A stretch of DNA of 64,000 bases. Source: Desulfitobacterium dehalogenans ATCC 51507 (GTDB lineage Bacteria > Bacillota > Desulfitobacteriia > Desulfitobacteriales > Desulfitobacteriaceae). Under the pieces are notes generated by a model. The model had not been told where the DNA came from. It was given only the letters and a program-made list of their open reading frames with translations, and ran no database searches. The stretch covers positions 3,286,001 through 3,350,000 of the forward strand of contig NC_018017.1 in NCBI RefSeq assembly GCF_000243155.2, in the 5' to 3' direction. Shown here one piece after another: positions 35,032 to 43,633 of the stretch (position 1 is the first letter of the stretch; the number at the start of each line of letters is the position of its first letter). A program made the position numbers and the translations under genes.

Positions 35032-35730
35032 CTACTCACTTCTGCCCATTAATTTAATATAATCTCCGCGAAAATAGGTCACGCAAAAGCCAATAGGCTT
35101 ATTCTCTTCATTATGGATTCGTTGTTCAATAACCAACAGCGCCAAATCATTATGAATATTCAAGTAGTTCTTAATTTCTTCATCAGGCGTCCGGGCATAA
35201 ATGGTCAGTTCTTTTTTTAGAGAAAAAGAGGACACATTACCCGAAACCATTTCCGGAAAAGTAGCTTGTTCAATCTCCTCTTCCACAATAGGCATCCCTT
35301 TAGAGTAGGGCAGATATTTAATATCATAGGCGACGGGTTTACCCTCGGTAAAAAACAATCTGCGAATCACAATCACATTTTTATTGCGGGTTATCTGCAG
35401 TTCCCCTGCCAGCTTTTCATCGGGCATGATAATATTGACTTCCAGCAGACGGGATCGGTCTACCGTGTTGATGGAGTTTTTCATCTCGTCATAGTAAATG
35501 GTGTATTTATTCAACTCTGGCTTTTGCACAAAGCTGCCCTTGCCGGGAATGGAATAAATATATCCATCCTTCGCCAAAATCGCCAGCCCTTTTCTGACTG
35601 TCATCCTGCTGGCCCCGTATTCTTTGCCGAGAGCGTTTTCTGAAGCGACAGCATCCCCCGGTTTCAAATATCCGCTATTTATTTTCTGTTTGATTTCTTC
35701 CACAATATGAAGATAGACGGGATTAATCAT
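35032..35730 (-). CDS. GntR-family regulator, HutC subfamily (UTRA domain)
   Basis: 232 residues. The N-terminal winged helix spans about 1-70 (VHL-like IVEEIKQKINSGYLKPGDAV, ASENALGKEYGASRMTVRKGL). The UTRA effector domain spans about 85-225 (NVIVIRRLFFTEGKPVAYDIKYL, given in part). It overlaps the corrinoid protein gene by 8 bases, so it is part of the operon it likely controls. A HutC-type palindrome lies at the operon promoter (40096-40107). The ligand is unknown and is probably the methyl donor or a related metabolite. Confidence 0.92.
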   Translation of the reverse strand: MINPVYLHIVEEIKQKINSGYLKPGDAVASENALGKEYGASRMTVRKGLAILAKDGYIYSIPGKGSFVQKPELNKYTIYYDEMKNSINTVDRSRLLEVNIIMPDEKLAGELQITRNKNVIVIRRLFFTEGKPVAYDIKYLPYSKGMPIVEEEIEQATFPEMVSGNVSSFSLKKELTIYARTPDEEIKNYLNIHNDLALLVIEQRIHNEENKPIGFCVTYFRGDYIKLMGRSE

Positions 35731-36403
35731 CTTCCGGTTCTCCCACCTGATTGGAATCTTTCATCCATTCCAAACATATTTCAATCCCTTTTGATGCATC
35801 GGTGGCAAAAGCGTCAGCACCTATATAACTGCAGCCATCGGCGTTGAGGTAATTTGCTCCGGCAATAATCTTGACTTTATCTTTAAGCCCTGCACTGGCT
35901 AAAATGTCAACGACCTGTTTCATCTGACCAAGGGTACTGGTTAAGACTCCGCTCAGTCCAATAATATCAGGCTTAAACTCCTGAGCTTTTTTTACGAAAG
36001 TTTCGCCAGATACATCCACACCAAGATCCAAGACTTCAAAACCATGAGTCTCTAACAAAGCCCTGAAAATTTCTTTCCCAATATCATGGATATCGTCTTT
36101 GACAGTACCAATCAGAACTTTGCCGCTTTTCTTTTTGTGATGGCTGCTGAAGTATGATGTCATTGGCTTCAGTCCCAAAACTTCCCGAAAAATAATGCCT
36201 GCCATGATCAAGTCAGCGATATAATAATCCTTATCTTCGTAACGCTTTCCTACCCGGCCCATACCTTCAATGATTAAGTTGACCAAGTCCAAAGGATTCA
36301 TCCCTTGTTCTAATGCATGGTTGGCAAGCTCAAAGACTTTCTTTTCTTCGAGTTGTTCCACATAATCGATCAAGAGTTCTTCAGTATTGCCAAAATCTTT
36401 CAT
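35723..36403 (-). CDS. Corrinoid (methyl-accepting) protein, MtbC/MttC type
   Basis: 226 residues. A helical cap (1-85) is followed by a B12-binding Rossmann domain with the cobalt-ligand motif DDIHDIGKEIF (DxHxxG, near 102), LSGVLTSTL near 151 and AGANYL near 181. It carries the methyl group between the two methyltransferases in the cytoplasm. It is the second of two corrinoid proteins in the operon; the other is at 39410-40048. Confidence 0.93.
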   Translation of the reverse strand: MKDFGNTEELLIDYVEQLEEKKVFELANHALEQGMNPLDLVNLIIEGMGRVGKRYEDKDYYIADLIMAGIIFREVLGLKPMTSYFSSHHKKKSGKVLIGTVKDDIHDIGKEIFRALLETHGFEVLDLGVDVSGETFVKKAQEFKPDIIGLSGVLTSTLGQMKQVVDILASAGLKDKVKIIAGANYLNADGCSYIGADAFATDASKGIEICLEWMKDSNQVGEPEDD

Positions 36404-36514
36404 TACACCCTCCCTGACAGGTATATCACAGAAGTATTCTCAGTAATTATCTTATTTCTCACTCAATTGTTTGTCAATTCATAGGCAACTTCGTCTTCCA
36501 TAAATACCTTCAGA

Positions 36515-37216
36515 TCAAAAGGGCTGTCGAGGGAGATCTTGGTCACAGCAAGCAAAATCCTGTTGACTTACTGTCTCACCTTTGGGAATGACGCAAAAAT
36601 CCTGATCAATATTCCCCGAAAGCAGTCTTCTTAAAAACCATATATCCCCTTGGGCAAAAGTCAGTTCTAAATTAAGCCTTTCGGCCAACACTTTGACTTC
36701 ATCCAAACATTCTTCAATAGTATAGGATTTCGTATCGATAAGCATTAAATACTTATAGTGCCTGAACATCTGCTCAAAGATCTTTTTGGCCCGTTCCGGC
36801 CCATAGCGTTTGACGGCGTGCTCTATTTCTTGTGCCATGCTGTGGGTCCCTTCCAACCAACCCTTTGTCATAAAATAGGTGGCTTTGGGTCTCAAATAAG
36901 ATTGGCCGCATTGACTCATCAGCATTGAAATACAATCTTCAGTCCGTGGAATGATCAACTCCCCGGTGGTAGCCTTCAATCCTACGGTACCATTGCCGCA
37001 GCAGCCATAGGCTAAGAGAATGGTGGTGGTATTGTCTTTAAGCTTGTCGATTTCCTCCTGGAGCTTAGTTCTTAAACCATTAGGGTCTGTATGATATTCG
37101 GAATCCATCCAGATGATGGGATATTGGCAGCCGACCTCTTCTATGGCTTTCATTATTTCGTACTGAAGCATTTTACAGGCAATCAGCACCGTGCCTCCTT
37201 CGATATCCTTAACCAT
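36515..37216 (-). CDS. DUF1638 protein of the corrinoid operon
   Basis: 233 residues from the ATG at 37216, preceded by GGGGAGGG. An earlier in-frame ATG at 37270 lies inside the upstream methyltransferase gene. DUF1638 features: VLIACKMLQYEIMKAIE at the start, TILLAYGCCGNGTVGLKA near 66, PRTEDCISMLMSQ near 91 and YFMTKGWLEGTHSM near 112. The seven or so cysteines suggest a metal or thiol site. DUF1638 proteins often accompany corrinoid methyltransferases, but I know of no proven function. Confidence 0.82.
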   Translation of the reverse strand: MVKDIEGGTVLIACKMLQYEIMKAIEEVGCQYPIIWMDSEYHTDPNGLRTKLQEEIDKLKDNTTTILLAYGCCGNGTVGLKATTGELIIPRTEDCISMLMSQCGQSYLRPKATYFMTKGWLEGTHSMAQEIEHAVKRYGPERAKKIFEQMFRHYKYLMLIDTKSYTIEECLDEVKVLAERLNLELTFAQGDIWFLRRLLSGNIDQDFCVIPKGETVSQQDFACCDQDLPRQPF

Positions 37217-37229
37217 ACACCCTCCCCAT

Positions 37230-38036
37230 TTATTCTTTGATTGGGCCAATTTTATTCTTTCTGAAAGCATTGGCGAAGTTTCTGCAGAGGCGGTCCTGAC
37301 CCAGCAGGGCTTCAGTTGCCATAAGAGTAGCCATCATATCCCGGTTGGTGGGATCGAGAATGGCAGAATCCATTCCTGCATAAAGAGCGATGGTTAAAAA
37401 GCCTTGATTGACCACTTTCCGCAGGGGCATGCCGAAGGAAATATTGCTTAATCCGGAAGTTACTTTAATCGTAGGATACAACTCTTTAACTAATTTTAGA
37501 GTCTCGGTAAAGTTCAATAAAGATTTATTGTCAGCGGACAAGGCCAATACCAGTGGATCAAGGTGGATCCGGTCAGGAGTAATGCCATGCTTTTGGGCCT
37601 TTTCCACAATCTTTTTCGTAATGTCCACCCGTGTCTCAATATCGGAAGGAATTCCTTTGTTATCACAGGTCAGGGCTACAACCTGCCACTCTGTACCTTC
37701 AATTAAAGGGAAAATAACCTCGCATTTATCCCCTTCCTCTGAGACGGAGTTAATCAATCCGGGACGCCGGGCGTACTTGAAGACTTCTTTAATCACTGCG
37801 GCATTGGGGCTATCTATACACAAGGGAGTATCGACCGTATCCTGAACGATATTCATCAGCCAGATCAAGGTTTCGACTTCGTATTCCGGCGCTGTGCTGG
37901 CACATACATCCAGAAAATGTGCCCCTGCTTCTGTTTGTTTGATGGCCAGGTTACGAATGAATTCTTCATCCCGCTCGGCAATCGCATTTTTTACACTGGG
38001 AATGGTACCGTTAATTTTTTCTCCGATAATTATCAT
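37230..38036 (-). CDS. Tetrahydrofolate:corrinoid methyltransferase (MtrH/AcsE-like)
   Basis: 268 residues forming a pterin-binding TIM barrel: IIIGEKINGTIPSVKNAI at the start, GAHFLDVCASTAP near 38, PLCIDSPNAAVIKEVFKYA near 72, LTCDNKG near 125, and the SGLSNISFGMPLRKVVNQGF segment near 196 typical of dihydropteroate-like methyltransferases. It most likely moves the methyl group from the corrinoid protein to tetrahydrofolate, feeding the Wood-Ljungdahl pathway. It is 14 bases before the DUF1638 gene. Confidence 0.9.
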   Translation of the reverse strand: MIIIGEKINGTIPSVKNAIAERDEEFIRNLAIKQTEAGAHFLDVCASTAPEYEVETLIWLMNIVQDTVDTPLCIDSPNAAVIKEVFKYARRPGLINSVSEEGDKCEVIFPLIEGTEWQVVALTCDNKGIPSDIETRVDITKKIVEKAQKHGITPDRIHLDPLVLALSADNKSLLNFTETLKLVKELYPTIKVTSGLSNISFGMPLRKVVNQGFLTIALYAGMDSAILDPTNRDMMATLMATEALLGQDRLCRNFANAFRKNKIGPIKE

Positions 38037-38104
38037 AGCTAAGTCTCCTTTTGTTACAAAAGGGGCTGTTTCGCGACAGCCCCTTTGTCTTTTATAGTAA
38101 TACT

Positions 38105-38248
38105 TTAAGCGCAGAGGAACATAATAAAGCCGAACATCATATCCTCGTAACTCTGCATTTTAGGTGCCATCACCTGAGCTTCTTGCTCATCGATTTCCGG
38201 ATGACCGGCCAGATATTCTTCCCATGTTTTATAGTAATTGGTGTCCAT
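38105..38248 (-). CDS. Small ORF of the corrinoid operon, 47 residues
   Basis: Unrecognised. The ATG at 38248 has a near-perfect AAGGAGGAGG ribosome binding site. The protein starts MDTNYYKTWEEYLAGHPEID, has an acidic, methionine-rich middle, and ends in a hydrophobic MMFGFIMFLCA stretch. It fits exactly in the gap between the UroD-family methyltransferase and the MtrH-like gene on the operon strand. The hydrophobic tail is too short for a sure membrane helix. It may be a small accessory subunit. Confidence 0.72.
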   Translation of the reverse strand: MDTNYYKTWEEYLAGHPEIDEQEAQVMAPKMQSYEDMMFGFIMFLCA

Positions 38249-38262
38249 AAAGTGCCTCCTCC

Positions 38263-39408
38263 TTAATAATTGGCATTATTGGCTACATAATCCAAAACAG
38301 CTCTGGTATTATCAATATTTACGCTGTCAGCGGTGATGATTACTTTGTCAAAGGCAAAGTAATATCCGCCGCCTGGGGCTAAGATGTCGATAAGTTCTTT
38401 CGCTTTATCGATGCATTCCTGCTTTGTCCCTGTTTTTAGAAGGGTAAGGGGATAGAAACCACCGATAATATGCTTTTTGCCTAACTTTTCCTTAACAAGC
38501 TTCGGATCGCCATACTCAAAGGTCATAACGGTTCCTTCGGGAAGCTCGGCCAAATAGTCAATGTAGCGCATCCAATCCTGCTCAACAAACAAATAGGATC
38601 TCATACCTTTTTCGGCCAGACCTTCCACCAATTTCTTGAAGCTAGGCCAGTAGAATCTGTCAAAATCTTTCCCTCTAAGATAGGGAGCCATGTGTAAGGG
38701 AATGAAGGTAGCGTTGTACTTATTTGGGACAGCATGAGTTCCCATTTTGATCATCAAAGGAGTGGCAGCATTGACAGCAGCCTCAACCTTATCGGGAATC
38801 CGCCTTACATCCAATGAAATATTTTTAAAACCTCTTAACTGGTCGGTCAGAATATCAAAAGGAGCTTCGCAAAAACCGGCAAAAAAGGATACCGTACCGT
38901 AATTAAATTTACCGATCAAATTCCCATAAATCCTAAACAGATTGTTATTTTCGTCGGTATAGGCTTTAAAGGCCTTCGCCATGACAAGGGAGCGGGTGAC
39001 AGGATCCGTATCCAGCTCAGAATACAAATTGGGCAATACTTTTTCCAGGATACAATTATAGGGGGAAGCAATAAAATCATCATAATCTTCTACTTTAAGC
39101 CCTTCTACATCCGGATGCTGCAGAAAACCATTGGAACCCATGACAAAGTTTCTTGAGCCTAATATTTTGTAAAATGAGGGCATTCTGAAAGCTGAAACAG
39201 GCAAGAGGTCGGAATAGAAGTCTTCACACACTTTCTCAAAGCTAGCTTCTAAATTGGTCGTATCCCATTGGACCTCTTTTAAATCCATACCGGCATATTG
39301 AATAGCAAACTCATGAGCAAAGGATCCCATGATCGGAACCCGCTTAGGAATTTTTCCATCGATCAGATCGGTAAATAATTGTGTTCTTTCAGCCATTCTA
39401 TCAGACAT
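38263..39408 (-). CDS. UroD-family corrinoid methyltransferase (MtaA/MtbA relative)
   Basis: 381 residues of a uroporphyrinogen decarboxylase-like barrel: KIPKRVPIMGSFAHEFAI near 19, SFFAGFCEAPFDILTDQLRG near 173, FIPLHMAPYLRGKDFDRFYWP near 235 (given in part) and GGYYFAFDKVIITADSVNIDNT near 345 (given in part). MtaA-type enzymes carry a zinc site made of HxC and a later Cys. Here the equivalent places read FEYGD and FDK, and no HxC occurs. It is therefore more likely the substrate-specific methyltransferase of an O-, N- or S-methyl compound than a CoM-type enzyme. It starts 2 bases before the corrinoid protein stop region. Confidence 0.85.
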   Translation of the reverse strand: MSDRMAERTQLFTDLIDGKIPKRVPIMGSFAHEFAIQYAGMDLKEVQWDTTNLEASFEKVCEDFYSDLLPVSAFRMPSFYKILGSRNFVMGSNGFLQHPDVEGLKVEDYDDFIASPYNCILEKVLPNLYSELDTDPVTRSLVMAKAFKAYTDENNNLFRIYGNLIGKFNYGTVSFFAGFCEAPFDILTDQLRGFKNISLDVRRIPDKVEAAVNAATPLMIKMGTHAVPNKYNATFIPLHMAPYLRGKDFDRFYWPSFKKLVEGLAEKGMRSYLFVEQDWMRYIDYLAELPEGTVMTFEYGDPKLVKEKLGKKHIIGGFYPLTLLKTGTKQECIDKAKELIDILAPGGGYYFAFDKVIITADSVNIDNTRAVLDYVANNANY

Positions 39409-39409
39409 G

Positions 39410-40048
39410 TTATTCCACCCACCTCTGACATATTTTTACTCCCTCGGCGGCATTGGTAGTAAACATATCGGCTCCGATTTGTTTGCATGCCTCCTCAGTG
39501 ACAGGGTTGCCGCCGATGATAACCTTCACCTGGTCCCGTATTCCTGCTGCTTCCAAGGCTTCGACTGTTGCTTTCATAGAGTCAATGGCCAGGGTAAGCA
39601 CCCCGCTCATGCCCAATACTTCTGCTTTCAACTCTTTTACCTTTTCCACAAAAACGGCAGGTTCTACATCGATGCCAAGATCATAGACATCAAAGCCTGC
39701 TGCCTCGACCATGCTTGCAAAAATGTTTTTGCCAATATCGTGCATATCTCCCTGAACTGTACCCACGACGATGCTGCCAACCTTCTGGGTATTGTCTCCG
39801 CCAATCACAGGTTTCAAAATGTCAAATGCCTGGCTTAAAAGCTCACCGGCGAAAATAAGGTCACCAACGTAGTATTCCTTCTTTTCATAAAAATCTCCTA
39901 CGATGCTCATCCCTTTTTGACAGGCCGCAACGACTTGGTTTGCATCAGCCATACTGGGCTTGGATTCAACAAACTCCTCTAATAAGCTTACCACTTGTCC
40001 TTCATCCAGATCCCCAATGGCTTGTGTCAATGCATTTAAATCCAGCAT
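39410..40048 (-). CDS. Corrinoid (methyl-accepting) protein, first in operon
   Basis: 212 residues from the ATG at 40048, which has GGGAG upstream; a longer start at 40117 is in the leader. A helical cap (1-85) precedes a B12 domain with QGDMHDIGKNIF (DxHxxG near 99), MSGVLTLAI near 146 and IIGGNPVTEEAC near 179. It is the promoter-proximal gene, next to the UroD-family methyltransferase, and is the natural partner of that enzyme. The other corrinoid protein at 35723 differs enough not to be a recent copy. Confidence 0.93.
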   Translation of the reverse strand: MLDLNALTQAIGDLDEGQVVSLLEEFVESKPSMADANQVVAACQKGMSIVGDFYEKKEYYVGDLIFAGELLSQAFDILKPVIGGDNTQKVGSIVVGTVQGDMHDIGKNIFASMVEAAGFDVYDLGIDVEPAVFVEKVKELKAEVLGMSGVLTLAIDSMKATVEALEAAGIRDQVKVIIGGNPVTEEACKQIGADMFTTNAAEGVKICQRWVE

Positions 40049-40095
40049 CCTTTTCACTCCCTTAATATTTTTAATCATCCGCAAGCTACATATAC

Positions 40096-40107
40096 CTGTA
40101 TATACAG
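40096..40107. promoter_or_regulatory. Candidate HutC-type operator of the corrinoid operon
   Basis: Perfect 12-bp palindrome CTGTATATACAG with core GTATATAC, which fits the GT-N-TA-N-AC pattern of HutC/UTRA regulators. It lies downstream of the predicted promoter and 48 bases before the first start codon. A regulator of this class is encoded in the same operon. Confidence 0.6.
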
Positions 40108-40140
40108 CTTGGGGCAAAATAAAAAGATGTTTTCTGCCTT

Positions 40141-40169
40141 TATATTAACACGTCAAAAATATTTGTCAA
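40141..40169 (-). promoter_or_regulatory. Promoter of the corrinoid methyltransferase operon
   Basis: Minus-strand TTGACA (40164-40169) and AATATA (40141-40146) with a 17-base spacer. The leader to the first ATG is about 90 bases and contains the palindrome at 40096-40107. Confidence 0.65.
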
Positions 40170-40250
40170 TATGAAATATTCAATCAATTTTTACTATTTT
40201 TGCACTTGTTTTTACTTAGGATTTGACTACGATTCAGGGAAAATCGTGCC

Positions 40251-40760
40251 TTACACAGTTACATCAAGCACGGCACCACCGCACTGTACCAGGACATCCT
40301 TTAACCCTTGGTAGCTTGCATTCCCGTCTAAACTGCCGATTTGCAGCTCGTCCCGGCACCCACTATCCTCAGAAAGCTGTTTATACTCATGAGGATTGTG
40401 CTTGGGAAAACGCATCAAAATTGACCTGGCATAAAGGGCCGAATCATGTTTCATTAAATACTGATGATCTGCCTGCGGGACTTTGTCTCCCCCTGCTAGC
40501 CGTCTTGAAATCTCCAAGCAGGTCAGCAAAATTTTCAGCTTTTCTTTTTCTCCTTTCATCTGCTCCCCAGAAATTTTCATTTGCTGATTCATTGCCTCCA
40601 GATAGGCTTCTTGCTGATTTTTCTGTTCTGCCATGGCTTCTTCGGCTGATTGTTGTTGTTTTACAGCTGAGAGAATACGCTCTCTTTTTGTTTCTTCAGA
40701 GTGCCGAGTCAAATTCTGGTCAACAACATTACGACAAAGATTTCCGTGCGCAATACGCAT
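40251..40760 (-). CDS. Hypothetical coiled-coil protein, 169 residues
   Basis: Unrecognised. A strong GGAGGAGA ribosome binding site precedes the ATG at 40760. Residues about 20-95 are a Lys/Glu/Gln-rich helix with heptad-like spacing (ETKRERILSAVKQQQSAEEA and following), probably a coiled coil. The C-terminal third is mixed and ends QCGGAVLDVTV. No signal peptide or membrane helix. An opposite-strand frame overlaps it but has no start signal. It stands alone between the corrinoid promoter and the IS110 element. Confidence 0.65.
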   Translation of the reverse strand: MRIAHGNLCRNVVDQNLTRHSEETKRERILSAVKQQQSAEEAMAEQKNQQEAYLEAMNQQMKISGEQMKGEKEKLKILLTCLEISRRLAGGDKVPQADHQYLMKHDSALYARSILMRFPKHNPHEYKQLSEDSGCRDELQIGSLDGNASYQGLKDVLVQCGGAVLDVTV

Positions 40761-40829
40761 TTGCTTTCTCCTCCCTATAATATCTTGTGATTTCTTTGAA
40801 TATCTCGCTTTTTCATAGAATTTCTAACG

Positions 40830-41186
40830 AACCAAATTAACTCACCACGGATAGAATTCGCATAGAATGCCTCATTCAGAGAATTCGGGTATGGCAAAGC
40901 CAACGTCTGCTATTGATATGTTGGCCGTTGTAAACCCATAATTCTCACGGTGGTAAACCTCCCATGTCTAACAGGGTCAAGGTTATAAAACCTGCCCTAA
41001 ATTCCTTCGTTCCACCTATCCATGATTGGGTGTCAGTTATGCTCCTCAACCGAGTCATTGCTCTAATGGTGATTTATTCGACTGACTACCAGCTCTTGTG
41101 TCTTGTTAGGTTACCTGGATGACTCGCTTCTGTGGTGACGCTTTACCCACAGACCGTTTACTTTTTATGGTTTCTCTGCTATTCTG
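40830..41186. other. Non-coding region after the IS110 transposase
   Basis: About 350 bases without a credible gene. It probably belongs to the insertion sequence: IS110-family elements, especially IS1111-type, carry a long non-coding end that encodes a bridge RNA. Short inverted pairs are visible, such as CTACCAGCT and repeated GGTTAC/GTTTAC arms, but I cannot fold it reliably or fix the element end. Confidence 0.4.
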
Positions 41187-42470
41187 TTACGCTGCTAAAT
41201 ACTCAACTGGACGATGAATATCTTGAATCAGCTTTTTCGGGTCATAGTCTATACCCTTTGTTAATAGGGCATAGAACACCCGAATCAGTTTACAGCTTAA
41301 GGCTATTAACGATTGCTTCTTCTTCAGTGGATTCTTGGGCCTTGTCGTATAGTAGGTGTGTATCTCTGCAAACTCTGCGTTTTTGGCGACGAGCGGCATC
41401 ACTGCTTGAAATAGAATCGCCCTCAACCGCGCTCGACCTCGCTTACTTATGGTAGTCTGTCCCTTGTGCTTGCCCGAGCTACTTTCTCGCAAGGCTAGGC
41501 CCGCTAGCTTTTGAATTTGCTTTGGAGAATTAAAGCGTCTAATATCTCCAACTTCGGAGAGAAAACCTGCCACGGTAACGAGGCCAACACCTTTAATTTC
41601 AAGCAACTTGGCTACTTCGGGTATCTGACGGCACAACCCATCGATGGTTTCAGTGACTGCCTCATATTGTGCTGTTTTAGTATGATAGTCTTGCAGTAAT
41701 AGCTGGATTTCCATTCGGGAACAAGACTCTCCTTCGGTGCAACCAATGCTCTTCTGAGCAGCTTCATACAGGCTCTTAGCCCTTTTCATTCCCACTGCTC
41801 TCAACTTGTTGTCTCTCCAAATTCGGTTTATTCCTTCTACTCCCAGCCTTTCAATGTCCTTAGGTAGCGGAGCAACTTGCAATACCAGCATGCTACTTGT
41901 GGCATCAAACTTTCCAAATACCGTTTCATGCTCGGGAAAGTAGATTTTCAGCCACCGCTGAATGCGATTTTTTATACTGTTCAATTCCTTTTGGATGCGC
42001 ATTCTGCAAACCATCGCTATTCGCAGTTCTGCATAGATCCCTTCCGGTATATAGGGTTCATTGTATCTACCCTCAATGACCAGCTTAGCGATGGTTTTGG
42101 GATCCTTAGCATCCGTTTTGCTGGGGTGGTTGTCATCAAGCTCCTTACTACGCTTTACATGGAATGGGTTGACGAGGACTAACTTTATGCTTTGCTCTTT
42201 TAGGTAGGATGCCAGGCCAAACCAGTAATGGCCGGTTGGCTCTGCGCCTACCACTGTACAGTCCTTTTGTGCTTGCCTTTTTAAATGTTCAATCCATGCG
42301 TAGAAATCCTTGAATCCTTCAGCACTGTTTTCAAACTTGAATACTTTGCCTAGCTCGACTCCTCGCCAGTCGAAAGCCCTGGCGTAATGAAGCTCGCTGG
42401 CGATGTCCACTCCGATCACAATACTTCTTTCGGATAGTTGCTTTAGTTTCTCATTTTGTGTAAAATTCAT
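41187..42470 (-). mobile_element. IS110-family transposase (DEDD, Transposase_20)
   Basis: 427 residues. The N-terminal DEDD RuvC-like domain has IVIGVDIASELHYARAFDW near 16, VVGAEPTGHYWFGLASYL near 72 and DDNHPSKTDAKDPKTIAKL near 111. A coiled middle follows. The C-terminal Transposase_20 domain has LLEIKGVGLVTVAGFLSEVG near 284, SPKQIQKLAGLAL near 310 and the RGRARLRAILFQAV segment with the catalytic-serine region. The frame is complete, so the element may still be active. It lies between the corrinoid and B12-salvage operons. Confidence 0.93.
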
Positions 42471-42820
42471 TTGGGATGACCTCCGTTATTTTGATTGGAT
42501 TCTGTTGGCCAACAGTCCTTTCAAATTGTAACGTGAGGTCTTCTTTTTGACAAAGATCATTTTTGACTACTACAGGAATGCTCCTCATATTTCCTAAATT
42601 ACATTCCATGGATTTACGATTGTGGTCGGAGTGCAATATCTTTAAACGTCGTTTTAAAGAGCCTTAAAGCTGCTTTAAGGGAGGTCCAACCAGTTATCTG
42701 CAAATAGTTGCTACTAAAAGTCGCTCGTTTATAATAGTTAATTTAACTATATCACAAATCAAGTTTTCTGTCTTATATAAGATAGCCGAGTTGCCCATTA
42801 TTTAGATACTTCGTTCTTAT
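42471..42820. other. Intergenic region before the IS110 transposase
   Basis: About 350 bases without a supported gene. It holds a perfect hairpin, CCTTAAAG-CTG-CTTTAAGG (42662-42680), and an A/T-rich stretch toward the ecfT stop. The transposase-proximal part is probably the other end of the insertion sequence; the exact boundary is not clear. Confidence 0.4.
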
Positions 42821-43633
42821 TCATAGTACCCCTGAGTTTAAGCCGATCCGCATGTACAGTCCGCCACCTAAGAATAACAGAAGAGCCCATAGAACCCAGT
42901 AATCCTTTGCTGTCAAAGGGCATTCACGTATTGGGGTCATAAAGGATCTATATCCATAACCACGGTTTAGCATACCTTTTGCCAGATCCTCGGCAATCAA
43001 AATGGAATTTACAAATAAGGGGACCATAATCAAAAGATAAGTTTTTATCCGTCCCATACTGCTTTTATCATTGATCCTTGCGCCCCGGGCCCTTTGAGCT
43101 TCGATAATAAACAATCTTTTTTTATCCAGAGTGGGAATAAACCGCAAGGCCGTCGTGATCATAAAGGTTATTTCCGCCGGAACTCTAAGCTGATTCAAAA
43201 ACTGCATAAATTCATCCAGCGGCGTCGTTAAGGTCAGAATTGAAGACCCCAGCACCATAATAAGCAGGCGGCAGATGTAATTAACTCCCGTTAAAAACCC
43301 TCCCACGGACAATGCAACCTGCCCCTCATTGGCTATGGAGAAAAGAATGACTTGACTTATTTCTCTTTGAAATCTTTCCGGAGGATATGTTATTCCTGTA
43401 AAAAGAAGCAGAAAGAGACAGATGGGCATTAAAGGCCGAATCATCTGCCAAACTTTCTTATAGGAGATTTTGCTTTGAAGCGCAAATACGAGGATACCAA
43501 GCAAAAAGCACAAGTTGTAGAGAGGATTTTGAAAGAGAAAGCACCAGATAATAACCACTAGAAAACCAAATACTTTGGTACGAATATGGAGACGGTGAAG
43601 CAGAGAGTCCCCTGGCAAATAGTCTATCAACAA
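42821..43633 (-). CDS. ecfT: ECF transporter transmembrane protein EcfT
   Basis: 270 residues with five or six membrane helices. The cytoplasmic coupling helix carries the Ala-Arg-Gly motif in EAQRARGARIND near 178, which docks on the ATPase. The N-terminus (YLPGDSLLHRLHIRTKV) is typical. It links the fused ATPase to the substrate-binding S subunit. Its start overlaps the ecfA stop by 7 bases. Confidence 0.92.
   Translation of the reverse strand: MLIDYLPGDSLLHRLHIRTKVFGFLVVIIWCFLFQNPLYNLCFLLGILVFALQSKISYKKVWQMIRPLMPICLFLLLFTGITYPPERFQREISQVILFSIANEGQVALSVGGFLTGVNYICRLLIMVLGSSILTLTTPLDEFMQFLNQLRVPAEITFMITTALRFIPTLDKKRLFIIEAQRARGARINDKSSMGRIKTYLLIMVPLFVNSILIAEDLAKGMLNRGYGYRSFMTPIRECPLTAKDYWVLWALLLFLGGGLYMRIGLNSGVL

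Noticed and set aside
40223-40780. Plus-strand open frame of 185 codons opposite the coiled-coil hypothetical protein
   Set aside because: The minus-strand frame has GGAGGAGA before its ATG and a coherent coiled-coil pattern; the plus-strand frame has neither.
40860-42610. AGAATGCCTCATTC and GGAATGCTCCTCATAT on the two sides of the IS110 gene as element ends
   Set aside because: The match is short, direct rather than inverted and imperfect, so it cannot fix the ends.
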